The position numbers and the translations under genes are program-made. A DNA stretch of 64,000 nucleotides from positions 2,480,001-2,544,000 of the forward strand of contig NZ_JAOEGC010000002.1 in the NCBI RefSeq assembly GCF_031801495.1, read 5' to 3'. The notes under the pieces are model-generated. The model was not told the DNA's origin. It saw only the letters and a list, made by a program, of their open reading frames with translations, and ran no database searches. The stretch comes from Agrobacterium tumefaciens_K. GTDB lineage: Bacteria > Pseudomonadota > Alphaproteobacteria > Rhizobiales > Rhizobiaceae. Position 1 is the first letter of the stretch; each line of letters opens with the position of its first letter. Of this stretch, positions 36,072-44,813 are shown piece after piece.

Positions 36072-36926
36072 ATGACGATCATCCACCCAGCATTCAAGGA
36101 AGACAACGTTGCCGTCATTACCGGAGCGGCATCCGGTATCGGTCTTGCTGCGGCGCGCAGGTTCGCCAGCTTCGGCATGAGTGTCGTACTCGCCGATCTC
36201 GATGGCGACAAACTCGCCGAAGCGCACGCCGATATTCTCAAGCTGGCGAGAGATGGCGAAGCCCAGATCGTCGCCATACCGACCGACGTATCAAAACTGG
36301 ATGAGCTGGAATCCCTTGAACGCGCCGTCATCCAGCGTTTCGGACGCGTACATGTCCTGATGAACAATGCCGGCATCCAGCCTGGAAGCGCGATCTTCGG
36401 CCCGCAGGCGAACTGGGAAAAGGTCATCAACGTCAATCTCATGGGCGTCGTCAATGGCAGCCGGGTTTTCGGACCAGGCATGGTCGCGCATGGAGATCAG
36501 GCGCTCATTATTAACACCGGATCCAAACAGGGCATCACCACCCCACCCGGAGATCCTGCCTACAATGTGTCGAAGGCCGGCGTGAAGGCTTTCACCGAAG
36601 CCCTGCAGCACGAGTTGCGCAACATCCCCGATGGCGGCGTTTCGGCCCATCTGCTCATTCCGGGGTTCGTGTTCACCGGCCTTACGGCCAACGGAAGAAC
36701 GGAAAAACCGGCTGGAGCGTGGACGGCCGAGCAGACGGTCGACTTCATGGTCGACAGTGTAGGCAAGGGGGATTTTTACATCCTGTGCCCCGATGGCGAA
36801 GTGGACCGCCCGACGGACGAGAAGCGCATTCTCTGGGCGGCTTACGACATCGTGCAGAACCGCCCGCCGCTGTCACGTTGGCATACGGAATATTCCGCGG
36901 CCTTCACAAGCTTTCTGAAAAACTGA
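36072..36926 (+). CDS. Short-chain dehydrogenase/reductase
   Basis: 284-residue SDR. The NAD(P)-binding TGAASGIGLAAARRF motif (about residues 16-30), NNAGIQPGS (about 96) and the catalytic YNVSKAGVKAF (Tyr-x-x-x-Lys) are all present, so it should be an active classical SDR. The cofactor preference reads as NAD(H) from the Asp at the end of beta-2 (VLADLDGD). Substrate unknown. The start ATG follows GGGAAGGAGAAACCT at good spacing. It has no obvious functional partner nearby. Confidence 0.85.
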   Translation: MTIIHPAFKEDNVAVITGAASGIGLAAARRFASFGMSVVLADLDGDKLAEAHADILKLARDGEAQIVAIPTDVSKLDELESLERAVIQRFGRVHVLMNNAGIQPGSAIFGPQANWEKVINVNLMGVVNGSRVFGPGMVAHGDQALIINTGSKQGITTPPGDPAYNVSKAGVKAFTEALQHELRNIPDGGVSAHLLIPGFVFTGLTANGRTEKPAGAWTAEQTVDFMVDSVGKGDFYILCPDGEVDRPTDEKRILWAAYDIVQNRPPLSRWHTEYSAAFTSFLKN

Positions 36927-37041
36927 TCGACCAACCTACCGCGCCTAGAAAAGGGCGCGGTCACCCGGACATTCATGGGCATTGGCAGAAACCGAAATTC
37001 GCGTTAATCAAACGGCATCTCCAGTTTTACTTGGTGCCGTG

Positions 37042-37689
37042 ATGGATTTCATTCCAAGCCTGCCGACACTTGCCGCATTCACCCTCGCGATCCTGCTGCT
37101 GGCCGTAACGCCCGGCCCGGATATGACGCTCTGGATCAGCCGTTCCCTGCGCGAAGGCCGCACGGCGGGTTTCATGACACTCGTCGGCACCAATATCGGC
37201 ATCACGGTCCATACGATGCTGGTCGCATTCGGCGTTGCTGCTCTGATTGTTGCCTCGCCTGCCGCCTTCATGGTCCTCAAAACGGGCGGTGCAGCCTATC
37301 TCGTCTGGCTGGCCATTCAGGCGATCCGCAAGGGATCCGATTTCGTCATGGTGAAGACCACGGGCGACAAGCCCCAGGCCTCGCTTAAATCGGCTCTTCT
37401 GAACGGCATCTGGGTCAATCTTCTGAACCCCAAGGTCATCATCTTCTTCATGACCTTTCTGCCGCAATTCGTCAGCGCCTCCGATCCGCACGTCACCGGC
37501 AAGCTGATCTTCCTTGGCATCTGGTCGATCATCGTTGCCCTGCCGATCGGCATCGGGATCGTGGTCGCCGCGGACTCGCTCTCCGGCTGGCTGCAACGCA
37601 ACCGCAAGGTCCTGCGTGGCCTCGACTATACGATTGCCGGTGTATTCTCGCTGTTCGCCGTGAAGATCTTCATGACGCAGGCACGGTAA
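37042..37689 (+). CDS. LysE/RhtB family exporter
   Basis: 215-residue six-TM exporter, second LysE/RhtB protein of the window. It starts MDFIPSLPTLAAFTLAILLLAVTPGPDMTLWI, with the TPGPD motif at residues 23-27, and has NLLNPKVIIFF (about 133-143). Only distantly similar to the first one at 1114-1752. Substrate unknown. The ATG at 37042 gives the family N-terminus; a longer frame starts at 36982. A bidirectional terminator follows. Confidence 0.87.
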   Translation: MDFIPSLPTLAAFTLAILLLAVTPGPDMTLWISRSLREGRTAGFMTLVGTNIGITVHTMLVAFGVAALIVASPAAFMVLKTGGAAYLVWLAIQAIRKGSDFVMVKTTGDKPQASLKSALLNGIWVNLLNPKVIIFFMTFLPQFVSASDPHVTGKLIFLGIWSIIVALPIGIGIVVAADSLSGWLQRNRKVLRGLDYTIAGVFSLFAVKIFMTQAR

Positions 37690-37694
37690 AAGAA

Positions 37695-37716
37695 AAAGGC
37701 GCCTCTCGGCGCCTTT
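37695..37716. terminator. Bidirectional terminator
   Basis: AAAGGCGCC (37695-37703), TCTC loop, GGCGCCTTT (37708-37716), a 9-bp stem flanked by A- and T-rich runs between two converging genes. Confidence 0.88.
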
Positions 37717-37718
37717 GT

Positions 37719-38513
37719 TTATCCGATCAGCAGCTCGTCATCGTCAAGCTTCTGGCCGCGTATCCTGCGGAACATCTCGATCAGGTCCTCCATCTGCAGA
37801 CCCTTGCGGCTCTCGCCGGAAACGTCGAGCACGATTTCGCCCGCATGCAGCATGATCGTGCGATCACCGTAGTCCAGCGCCTGCCGCATGGAGTGCGTCA
37901 CCATCAGCGTCGTCAGCTTGCGCTCTTCCACCACCTTGGCAGTCAGCTCCATGACGAACTCGGCCATGCCGGGATCGAGCGCAGCCGTATGTTCGTCGAG
38001 AAGCAGAACATCCGAGTTTGCAAGCGTTGCCATGACCAGCGAAACCGCCTGACGCTGCCCTCCGGACAGCAGATCCATACGGTCCTTCAAGCGGTTCTCA
38101 AGACCGAGCCCCAGCGAGGCAATACGCTCCTTGAAGAACTCCCGCCGTCCGCCGCCAAGGGCGGGCATGAGGCCGCGGATCTTGCCGCGAGCCGCCGCAA
38201 GCGCGAGGTTCTCCTCGATTGTCAGCGCGCCGCAGCTGCCCGCCAGCGGATCCTGGAACACACGCGCAACCTGTCCGGCACGATTTGCGGTTGGCTTGCG
38301 CGTTACATCCGTGCCGCCAATCGTCACCTTGCCGGCGGTTGGCAGGACGTCACCCGCCAGCACACCCAGCAACGTGGATTTGCCGGCACCGTTCGAACCG
38401 ATCACCGTCACGAAGGAACCATCCTCGATGGTGAGATCGATCTTCGCCAGCGCCTGCTTCTGAAGCGGCGTGCCCTTGCCGAACACGACCTGAATATCGG
38501 ACAGCGAAATCAT
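37719..38513 (-). CDS. ABC transporter ATP-binding protein (TrpXYZ-like uptake system)
   Basis: 264-residue ATPase. Walker A is TVIGSNGAGKSTLLGVL (about 35-51), the signature is DLLSGGQRQAVSL (about 148-160), Walker B is SDVLLLDEHTAALDP, and the H-loop follows in TLMVTHSMRQAL. It overlaps the permease stop by 4 bp (ATGA), so both are made together. With the permease and the substrate-binding protein it forms a COG1101/COG4120/COG2984 set, the type that takes up tryptophan or related compounds in firmicutes; the substrate here is not known. Confidence 0.9.
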   Translation of the reverse strand: MISLSDIQVVFGKGTPLQKQALAKIDLTIEDGSFVTVIGSNGAGKSTLLGVLAGDVLPTAGKVTIGGTDVTRKPTANRAGQVARVFQDPLAGSCGALTIEENLALAAARGKIRGLMPALGGGRREFFKERIASLGLGLENRLKDRMDLLSGGQRQAVSLVMATLANSDVLLLDEHTAALDPGMAEFVMELTAKVVEERKLTTLMVTHSMRQALDYGDRTIMLHAGEIVLDVSGESRKGLQMEDLIEMFRRIRGQKLDDDELLIG

Positions 38514-39391
38514 GATGCGGCTCCCCCGCGACGCAGGCGCGGCAGGATCAGCGCAACGGCGACCAGCACGGCTGTAACGAAATTGAGGTCCGAGGCTTTA
38601 AGGCCCAACGCATCGCTAGACAACGCCAGCTGGATGGCCAGACGATAGGCGATCGAGCCAAATACACAGCCGATCAGCGCAATCAGAATGCCGCGCGAGC
38701 CGAACAGCGTTTCACCGATGATGACGGCAGCAAGGCCAACAACGATGGTTCCGACACCGGAGGTGACATCCGCAAAACCGTTGGTCTGGGCAAACAGTGC
38801 GCCACCCAGTGCCACCAGCGCGTTGGAAAGCGCCATGCCGAGATAGATCTGGTTGCCGGTCTTGATGCCCTGTGCACGCGACATGCGGGCGTTGGCGCCG
38901 GTGGCGCGCATGGCAAGACCCGCATCGCTTTCCAGAAAACGCCAGACGAGAATGACCGCAACCACAACCAGCGCGCCGACGAACAGCGGTCGCACCAGAT
39001 ATTCGGAAATGCCGAGCCCATAAAAAGGCTCGATGACCGTTTCCTGATTGAGCAGCGCGACGTTCGGCTTGCCCATGACACGCAGGTTCACGGAAAACAA
39101 CGCGATCATCGTGAGAATGGACGCCAAGAGGTTGAGGATCTTGAAGCGGACATTCAACAGGGCCGTTACCATGCCCGCCGCGGCACCCGCCACCATTGCA
39201 ACGCCGGTCGCGAGCCACGGGTTAAGACCCGCAATGATCAGCACAGCTGCGACGGCAGCGCCGAGCGGAAACGACCCGTCCACGGTCAGGTCCGGAAAAT
39301 CGAGCACGCGGAACGCGAGATAGACACCGATCGCCACGAAGGCGAAAACCAGCCCCAGTTCGACGGCACCCCAGAAGGCGATTTGGCTCAC
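38510..39391 (-). CDS. ABC transporter permease (COG4120)
   Basis: 293-residue integral membrane permease with about 8-9 hydrophobic segments, of the COG4120 branch, related in fold to branched-chain amino acid (LivH-type) permeases. Signature stretches include RVLDFPDLTVDGSFPLGAAV near the N-terminus and NARMSRAQGIKTGNQIYLGMALSN (about 180-203). I take a GTG start at 39391 (VSQIAFWGAVELG), 9 bp after AAGGA. An ATG further upstream (39463) would add 24 polar residues. Partner of the ATPase gene, with which it overlaps. Confidence 0.85.
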   Translation of the reverse strand: MSQIAFWGAVELGLVFAFVAIGVYLAFRVLDFPDLTVDGSFPLGAAVAAVLIIAGLNPWLATGVAMVAGAAAGMVTALLNVRFKILNLLASILTMIALFSVNLRVMGKPNVALLNQETVIEPFYGLGISEYLVRPLFVGALVVVAVILVWRFLESDAGLAMRATGANARMSRAQGIKTGNQIYLGMALSNALVALGGALFAQTNGFADVTSGVGTIVVGLAAVIIGETLFGSRGILIALIGCVFGSIAYRLAIQLALSSDALGLKASDLNFVTAVLVAVALILPRLRRGGAAS

Positions 39392-39493
39392 AACAGAAAG
39401 TCCTTGGTTTACCCGCCCCACACCATACCGTGTCGGCTTGGATGGCAAGAGCGCCGCAGGCATGCGGCGCTCAGATTGACTAGAATTTCTTAT

Positions 39494-39606
39494 CCGTCAT
39501 CCGGGACCTGATCCGGGATCCAGTGCGATCAGGTCTTTGATCACATATGGGTCTTTGCGCCGCAGACGCGGCGTTGCAGGATTCCGGCTCAAGACGGGAA
39601 TGACGG
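39494..39606. repeat. Dispersed palindromic repeat (alphaproteobacterial GTCATCCGGGA type)
   Basis: The left half reads CCGTCATCCGGGACCTGATC and continues CGGGATCCAG; the right half reads TTCCGGCTCAAGACGGGAAT and ends GACGGA, roughly the reverse complement of the left. This is the layout of a common noncoding repeat found between genes in many alphaproteobacteria. Its position between the substrate-binding-protein gene and the permease gene, within what looks like one operon, could affect transcript folding or relative expression. Only one copy seen in the window. Confidence 0.65.
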
Positions 39607-39613
39607 ACTTTTT

Positions 39614-40567
39614 TTACTCGATGATCTTCGTCGCCCGCTTCGTCACGCTCTCGGAGAACGTAACGCCAGCCTTTGCAGCAGCCGTCTTGTTCAGAACGAG
39701 ATCCGTTCCAACAGCAACGGTGGCTGGAATATCGCCAGGCTTTTCGCCCTTCAGGATGCGAACAACAACGGCACCGGTCTGTTTGCCAACGTCGAAATAG
39801 TTGAAACCGAGAGCCGCAACGGCACCACGCGCAACTGAATCCGTATCGGCAGCGTAGAGCGGGATCTTCGCTTCAGCCGCAACGCCCGCTGCGGCTTCGA
39901 AAGCCGAAACGATGGTGTTGTCGGTCGGAACGTAGATAACGTCCGCCTTGCCAACCAGGGCACGGGTCGCACCCTGAACTTCGGCAGACTTCGTGGCAAC
40001 GGACTCGATAACCTTGAGGCCAGCCTTCTCAGCCTCGGACTTCAGAAGCTCAAGCGTCGAAACGGAATTCGCTTCGGCGGAGTTGTAGATGTAGCCGACG
40101 GTCTTGGCATCCGGCGTAATTTCCTTGATGAGTGCCAGATGCTCGTGCACAGGCAGCGCATCGGAAAGGCCGGTCACATTGCGACCGGGCTTGTCCATGG
40201 ACTTCACCAGCTGCGCGCCGACAGGATCGGAAACGGCAGTGAAGACGACGGGAATGTCACGCGTCGCGGCGGCAACAGCCTGTGCGGATGGGGTAGAGAT
40301 CGGCACGATCACGCTCGGCGCATCGCCAACGAACTGGCGGGCGATCTGCGCGGCTGTGCCAGGGTTGCCCTGAGCGGACTGGTAGACGAATTTCAGGTTT
40401 TCGCCTTCCTTGTAACCAGCCTCGGCAAGAGCAGCCTTGACGCCATCGCGAGCGGCATCAAGTGCAGGATGCTCGACAATAGCCGTCACGGCAACGGTAA
40501 CGTCTTCTGCCTTGGCTGGCATGGCAAGGGCTGTCGCCGCGGCGAGAGCCAGAATGAGTGCGCGCAT
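39614..40567 (-). CDS. ABC transporter substrate-binding protein (COG2984)
   Basis: 317-residue periplasmic binding protein. The signal peptide is MRALILALAAATALAMPAKA (cleavage after residue 20), and the mature part follows the COG2984 / DUF534 pattern with paired alpha/beta lobes (FVGDAPSVIVPISTPSAQAV, DVIYVPTDNTIVSAFEAAA). In firmicutes TrpX of this group binds tryptophan; the ligand here is unknown. Its stop lies 222 bp from the permease start, and the palindromic repeat fills much of that gap. First gene of the three-gene uptake operon. Confidence 0.88.
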   Translation of the reverse strand: MRALILALAAATALAMPAKAEDVTVAVTAIVEHPALDAARDGVKAALAEAGYKEGENLKFVYQSAQGNPGTAAQIARQFVGDAPSVIVPISTPSAQAVAAATRDIPVVFTAVSDPVGAQLVKSMDKPGRNVTGLSDALPVHEHLALIKEITPDAKTVGYIYNSAEANSVSTLELLKSEAEKAGLKVIESVATKSAEVQGATRALVGKADVIYVPTDNTIVSAFEAAAGVAAEAKIPLYAADTDSVARGAVAALGFNYFDVGKQTGAVVVRILKGEKPGDIPATVAVGTDLVLNKTAAAKAGVTFSESVTKRATKIIE

Positions 40568-40681
40568 GGGTGTCCTCCGATTGTTTTCGCTTTTCCCGCC
40601 TTCTTTAAGAAAGCGTTAAGTCGAAATCAATCACGCAAGCCTTATCGCAACAATCAATTCTTCTTCTCTATCCGCAGAAGA

Positions 40682-41920
40682 TCAATCATCGGCGCCATGG
40701 TTGGCGATCATCATGGCTTCGAAGGCCAGACGCTCGGTTTTGCGCATGCGCTCGGATTCCGACTTCAACTGTCCGCACGCGGCCAGAATATCGCGGCCGC
40801 GCGGCGTGCGGATCGGCGAAGCATAACCGGCCTGGTTGATGAAATCGGCAAATTTCTCGATCTGCGCCCAGTCGGAACACTGGTAGTTCGTGCCCGGCCA
40901 GGGGTTGAATGGAATGAGATTGATCTTGGCAGGCACGCCCTTCAGCAGCTGAACCAGCATCTTGGCGTCTTCCAGACTGTCGTTCACGTCCTTCAGCATC
41001 ACATATTCGAAGGTGATGCGACGCGCATTGGAAAGACCCGGATACTTGCGGCAAGCCTCGATCAGTTCCTTCAGCGGGTACTTCTTGTTGATCGGCACCA
41101 GCATGTCGCGCAATTCGTCTTTGACGGCATGCAGCGAAATCGCCAGCATGACGCCGATTTCGTCACCCGTCCGGAAAATTTCCGGCACGACACCGGAGGT
41201 CGAAAGCGTTACACGCCGCTTGGAGAGCGACAGACCGTCTCCGTCGGTCGCGATAAGCAGCGCCGTCTTCACATTGTCGAAGTTGTAGAGGGGTTCGCCC
41301 ATACCCATCATCACGATGTTGGAAACCTTGCGGCCTTCGCTCGGCACATAGGCGCCAACCGGCGTAGAGCCATCCGGAAAATCGCCAAGACGGTCGCGCG
41401 CGAGCAGAAGCTGCGCCAGAATTTCTTCCGCCGTCAGGTTGCGAACCAGACGCTGCGTGCCGGTATGACAGAACGAACAGGTCAGCGAGCAGCCCACCTG
41501 GCTGGAGATGCACAGCGTGCCGCGACCCTCTTCCGGAATGTAGACGGTTTCCACTTCAACCGGGTGGCCTGCTCCGCGCGGCGGGAAGCGCAGCAGCCAT
41601 TTGCGCGTGCCGTCATTGGAGATCTGCTCCTCGACGACTTCCGGGCGCGCGATGGTGAAGGCAGCCTTCAGCTTCTCGCGAAGCTCCTTGGCAACATTGG
41701 TCATGTTGTCGAAGTCGGAAACACCACGTACATAGAGCCAGTTCCACAACTGGCTGACGCGCATTTTCGTCTGCTTCTGCGGCACGCCGATTTCCATCAG
41801 CGCATCCGCCATTTCCTCACGCGTCATGCCGATCAGCGACGGTTTGCCGGAAAGAAGATCGCTGTTGGCGACCAGTGGCGTTTTGACTGCCAGACCGGCA
41901 GTGGCTTCCATTACGGACAT
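40682..41920 (-). CDS. rlmN: 23S rRNA/tRNA adenine C2-methyltransferase RlmN
   Basis: Radical SAM enzyme that makes m2A2503 in 23S rRNA and m2A37 in tRNA. 412 residues. The [4Fe-4S] cluster motif GCSLTCSFCHTG (Cys144, Cys148, Cys151) and the N-terminal accessory domain are complete; the C-terminal catalytic Cys lies near RGRDILAACGQL (about residue 389). The start ATG at 41920 (MSVMEATAGLAVK) gives the expected N-terminus; the upstream GTG in the same frame would add one residue. It is transcribed alone, minus strand, downstream of ialB. Confidence 0.96.
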   Translation of the reverse strand: MSVMEATAGLAVKTPLVANSDLLSGKPSLIGMTREEMADALMEIGVPQKQTKMRVSQLWNWLYVRGVSDFDNMTNVAKELREKLKAAFTIARPEVVEEQISNDGTRKWLLRFPPRGAGHPVEVETVYIPEEGRGTLCISSQVGCSLTCSFCHTGTQRLVRNLTAEEILAQLLLARDRLGDFPDGSTPVGAYVPSEGRKVSNIVMMGMGEPLYNFDNVKTALLIATDGDGLSLSKRRVTLSTSGVVPEIFRTGDEIGVMLAISLHAVKDELRDMLVPINKKYPLKELIEACRKYPGLSNARRITFEYVMLKDVNDSLEDAKMLVQLLKGVPAKINLIPFNPWPGTNYQCSDWAQIEKFADFINQAGYASPIRTPRGRDILAACGQLKSESERMRKTERLAFEAMMIANHGADD

Positions 41921-42074
41921 CACACTATCCCATCATCCAATGCATCGCGGGACCGGCCTTCCCTGAAAGGCGGAAAATCGTCTGCATGTCGAGAAAAAAT
42001 CGAAGGCGAAACGCTTTTCGCGCACCGCCTGTCTTTGTTGCGGGGGCGTTTAGCATCAAAACGGCTTAAACGCA

Positions 42075-42099
42075 AATGGCCGGTCAGGGACCGGCCATT
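42075..42099 (-). terminator. Rho-independent-type terminator after the IalB gene
   Basis: AATGGCCGGTC (42075-42085), AGG loop, GACCGGCCATT (42089-42099), 11-bp stem, 25 bp past the stop codon of the IalB gene (minus strand). The following T-rich run (TTTGCGTTT) is short. Confidence 0.75.
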
Positions 42100-42124
42100 C
42101 ACATATTAACGAATCCCGAAAAGC

Positions 42125-42628
42125 TTACTTGCAGCTTTCGATCTGCTTCAGGGCAGCGGAAATGCCCGATAGCGAATAGGAATAGGAGGTGGCAGTGCCA
42201 CGGCCAGACGTCGCCTTGACGGTCATGGTCTTCCCGCCCTTCATCGCGGCGACAAGCGCCGGCTCTTCGGCAGCGTTCTCAACCCAGGCAGCTTTGTCCT
42301 TGGTGAACATGACGAAATTCTTGTTGTCGATGGTGACGTTGACCTTAGAGCCCTGCCTCAGCGAATAACCCACCATTGCCTGCGGCTCGTAGGAAATGTT
42401 CTGGCCCGGACGCTGCGAAACGATAAAGAAGATATCGCCGTGATCGACGCTTGCCGGTTCTTTCGCGGTCGGGATCGACAGAACGTAGCAGACGGTGCTG
42501 TTGCCCGATTTGTACGAATAGGCGCCCCATGCGTTGAACTGCTGGATGCGCGTGGGCGACTGTGCAGATGCCAGGCCAACGCTGGTCAGCAAAATGGCTA
42601 CTGCGGTTGCTACACTTCTTACAAACAT
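42125..42628 (-). CDS. IalB-family secreted protein
   Basis: 167-residue protein of the invasion-associated-locus-B family. Signal peptide MFVRSVATAVAILLTSVGLASA (22 residues), then a beta-rich domain (starting RIQQFNAWGAYSY) with two cysteines, Cys47 and Cys166, that probably form a disulfide. IalB of Bartonella affects red-cell invasion; most rhizobia carry several paralogues with no known role, and invasion should not be inferred here. The start ATG at 42628 follows AGGA at 6 bp; a longer frame to 42658 is less likely. Confidence 0.85.
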   Translation of the reverse strand: MFVRSVATAVAILLTSVGLASAQSPTRIQQFNAWGAYSYKSGNSTVCYVLSIPTAKEPASVDHGDIFFIVSQRPGQNISYEPQAMVGYSLRQGSKVNVTIDNKNFVMFTKDKAAWVENAAEEPALVAAMKGGKTMTVKATSGRGTATSYSYSLSGISAALKQIESCK

Positions 42629-42925
42629 AGAATTTCCTGCCGGGTTATTATCTTCCATTGGCCCGAAGCGGCTACGGGCTCCGTTTTCAGAACGGCCACT
42701 TTCGGGTGCGGATCGTCTTTTCTCATTGTGGTCAGGAAGCGGTTACCAAACCGTCAACAACACGCATAAAATGCCGAAAACGTCTTGCGGTGTAACAGAT
42801 CGGCGACTCCCGGCACCCTGAGCAGAAGGGCGTGGCACGACCTTCCGGGTGAGTGTATGACACACAAAATCAGGCAAGAATTTGTCACTTCCCGGGCAGT
42901 GCCGAACAGTCACATCACAGAGGCG

Positions 42926-43306
42926 TTACTCTGCCTCCTGCTGCCGTTTCAACATGGCGTCCGCCGCATCGTAATGCTGCATCTTGATGTGAGCCCTGAT
43001 CATGGCAAGGGCAGCCGTGACGACCGCGATGTCATCCGTGAAACCAATGACCGCAAGAACATCCGGAACCGCATCCATCGGCATGACGAAGTAGGCGAGG
43101 GCAGCCAGAATGATACCCTTGGCCTTGAGCGGCGTTTCGCGATCGACCGCACAATAATAGGCAGCCGCCGCATCGCGAGCGAACGGCACCCTGGTCATCA
43201 CCCGCTTCAGTTTCGGCCAGAACTTGGCGCGGATCACGCGCTCACGTTCCTCCTGCCTGTCGGGTTCGCCGGGCAGGAGAATTTCACCGATTTTCACATC
43301 ATCCAT
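42926..43306 (-). CDS. YkvA-family (DUF1232) membrane protein
   Basis: 126 residues, from the ATG of MDDVKIGEILLPGEPDRQEE (43306). It carries the YkvA/DUF1232 core: two hydrophobic stretches separated by the motif YFVMPMDAVPDVLAVIGFTDD (about residues 70-90), a hallmark of the family. Role unknown. The frame is open upstream to 43414, into phhB, but that extension looks non-coding. It lies 52 bp downstream of phhB on the same strand. Confidence 0.85.
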   Translation of the reverse strand: MDDVKIGEILLPGEPDRQEERERVIRAKFWPKLKRVMTRVPFARDAAAAYYCAVDRETPLKAKGIILAALAYFVMPMDAVPDVLAVIGFTDDIAVVTAALAMIRAHIKMQHYDAADAMLKRQQEAE

Positions 43307-43358
43307 GATCGACGGTCCTCCGGTCATGGGCAATATATGGGGGGAAAGACCGCCGGGT

Positions 43359-43664
43359 TCAATTGCCGCGCCCGGCAGCCGCTTTCTGCATCGCCTCCGC
43401 CAGCAGGAAATCACGCTCCGTCACCCCCTGCGAGTCGTGCGTGGTCAGGCAGACCTTCACCCGCGAATAGACGTTGGACCACTCCGGATGATGATTGAGC
43501 TTTTCGGCAACGAGCGCGCATTCGGCCATGAAACCAAAGGCTTCCGCAAAATTAGAAAACTTGAAAGCCCTGACGATTGCAGCCCCATCTTCCCGTAACG
43601 TCCAGCCTTCAAGCCTCGAAAGCCCTGTTTTTATGGCATCCGGTTCCAGTCTGGGATATTTCAT
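43359..43664 (-). CDS. phhB: Pterin-4a-carbinolamine dehydratase
   Basis: 101-residue PCD/DCoH family enzyme that dehydrates 4a-hydroxytetrahydropterin, recycling the cofactor of phenylalanine hydroxylase. The active-site His-His pair is in LNHHPEWSNVYSRVKVCLTTHD (about residues 59-80), with the Thr-His that completes the site. The start is the ATG of MKYPRLEPDAIK (43664), preceded by GGAGG at 8 bp. No phenylalanine hydroxylase gene is seen nearby. It shares an upstream region with the LMW-PTP gene on the other strand. Confidence 0.92.
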   Translation of the reverse strand: MKYPRLEPDAIKTGLSRLEGWTLREDGAAIVRAFKFSNFAEAFGFMAECALVAEKLNHHPEWSNVYSRVKVCLTTHDSQGVTERDFLLAEAMQKAAAGRGN

Positions 43665-43735
43665 TGGCGTTACCTCCGTTGTCGGCGTCACGCGCCTGAA
43701 CGGCACGACGAGACGCTTCTTTTATCAGATCGGTC

Positions 43736-44218
43736 ATGCTGCCCATGAAACACACATCCGTTCTTTTTGTCTGCATGGGAAACATCTGCCGCTCTCCGTT
43801 GGCCGAAGGGATTCTGGCGCATATCGCAGCGACGCAAGGCATGACAGACCTGCTGTCCGTCGATTCCGCCGGAACCGGCGGCTGGCACGCAGGAAATCCG
43901 CCAGACCCACGCTCCATCGCAATCGCGCGGCAGCATGGCATCGACATTTCCGGGCAATGCGCCCGACAGGTCAGGCAACCGGACTTCGAGAAAGTCGATC
44001 TTGTCCTTGCCATGGACGAGGACAATCTCGCAAAACTGCTTCAGGCGTGCCCTAAGGAACACAGGCACAAGGTTCACCTGTTCCTCGATTACGCATCCGG
44101 CCGCCGTGAAGGCGTCCCCGACCCCTATTATGGTGGCGAGGACGGCTTTCTGAACGTCTACAACATGCTCTTCGCAGGATGCAGTTCACTGCTGGCGAAG
44201 CTGGACCGTGCCTCGTGA
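43736..44218 (+). CDS. Low-molecular-weight protein tyrosine phosphatase
   Basis: 160-residue LMW-PTP. The P-loop VCMGNICRSPLAE contains the nucleophile Cys13 and Arg19, and the general acid Asp lies in the C-terminal DPYYGGEDGF segment; both are intact. Family roles include control of polysaccharide export kinases and stress responses. The start may be 43736 or the in-frame ATG at 43745. Its last 61 bp overlap the 3' end of the thpR gene on the opposite strand. Confidence 0.9.
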   Translation: MLPMKHTSVLFVCMGNICRSPLAEGILAHIAATQGMTDLLSVDSAGTGGWHAGNPPDPRSIAIARQHGIDISGQCARQVRQPDFEKVDLVLAMDEDNLAKLLQACPKEHRHKVHLFLDYASGRREGVPDPYYGGEDGFLNVYNMLFAGCSSLLAKLDRAS

Positions 44219-44745
44219 AGCGGAAACGCTTCTTCCGCGATGTAGGGTCCACCACCGACCGATTCCTTGGACGACATCAGCACGAAGCGGCCGATACCGA
44301 AGGAAGAGGTGCGGAAGTTGCCGCGCCCTGACAGATAATGCACCACATCATCGAGCCGGGAGTTGCGCAGCCTTGCAAGCGTTACATGTGGCATGAACTT
44401 GCGCGGATCGGGTGGGAGGCCGATCCTCTGGCAGATCCGCTCGATCTCTGCCTGAAGCGCGTTCATTTCCGGCGAAGGAGAGACGCCCGCCCAGATGGAG
44501 TGTGGCTTCTTCGAGCCGAACGAACCCATTCCGGTCAGGTTGATCTGAAACTCCGGTCTGTCGATGCGGTCAAGCCGATCGACGACCTCATCGGCGGTGC
44601 GCCCGTCAATGTCACCGATGAAACGCAGGGTTATGTGATAATTCTCCACATCGATCCACCGGGCTCCCGGCAGACCACCGCGCAACAATGAAAGGCTCAT
44701 GGCCACATTGCGCGGAATTTCGAGGGCGGTAAACAGTCTCGGCAT
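44158..44745 (-). CDS. thpR: RNA 2',3'-cyclic phosphodiesterase
   Basis: 195-residue 2H phosphoesterase (ThpR/LigT) that opens 2',3'-cyclic phosphates. Both catalytic motifs are present: YHITLRF (His37, Thr39) and MPHVTLARL (His120, Thr122). The start ATG at 44745 (MPRLFTALEIPRNV) follows GGGGAG at 6 bp. Its 3' end reads into the LMW-PTP gene for 61 bp in the opposite direction; both reading frames remain intact, so neither is broken. Confidence 0.9.
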   Translation of the reverse strand: MPRLFTALEIPRNVAMSLSLLRGGLPGARWIDVENYHITLRFIGDIDGRTADEVVDRLDRIDRPEFQINLTGMGSFGSKKPHSIWAGVSPSPEMNALQAEIERICQRIGLPPDPRKFMPHVTLARLRNSRLDDVVHYLSGRGNFRTSSFGIGRFVLMSSKESVGGGPYIAEEAFPLHEARSSFASSELHPAKSML

Positions 44746-44813
44746 GGCGAGCTCCCCGAATCTCTTGGCAGAACAAGCACAGCGAATCATGCAATGCACA
44801 TCGGCGCAAGTGC

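Noticed and set aside
36938..36961. Hairpin ACCGCGCC/GGCGCGGT between the SDR and LysE genes as a terminator
   Set aside because: Stem of 8 bp, but no T-run follows on the plus strand, so I did not call it a terminator.
42125..42628. Virulence or host-invasion role for the IalB-like protein
   Set aside because: IalB paralogues are widespread in non-pathogenic rhizobia, and nothing else in the region points to a pathogenicity locus.
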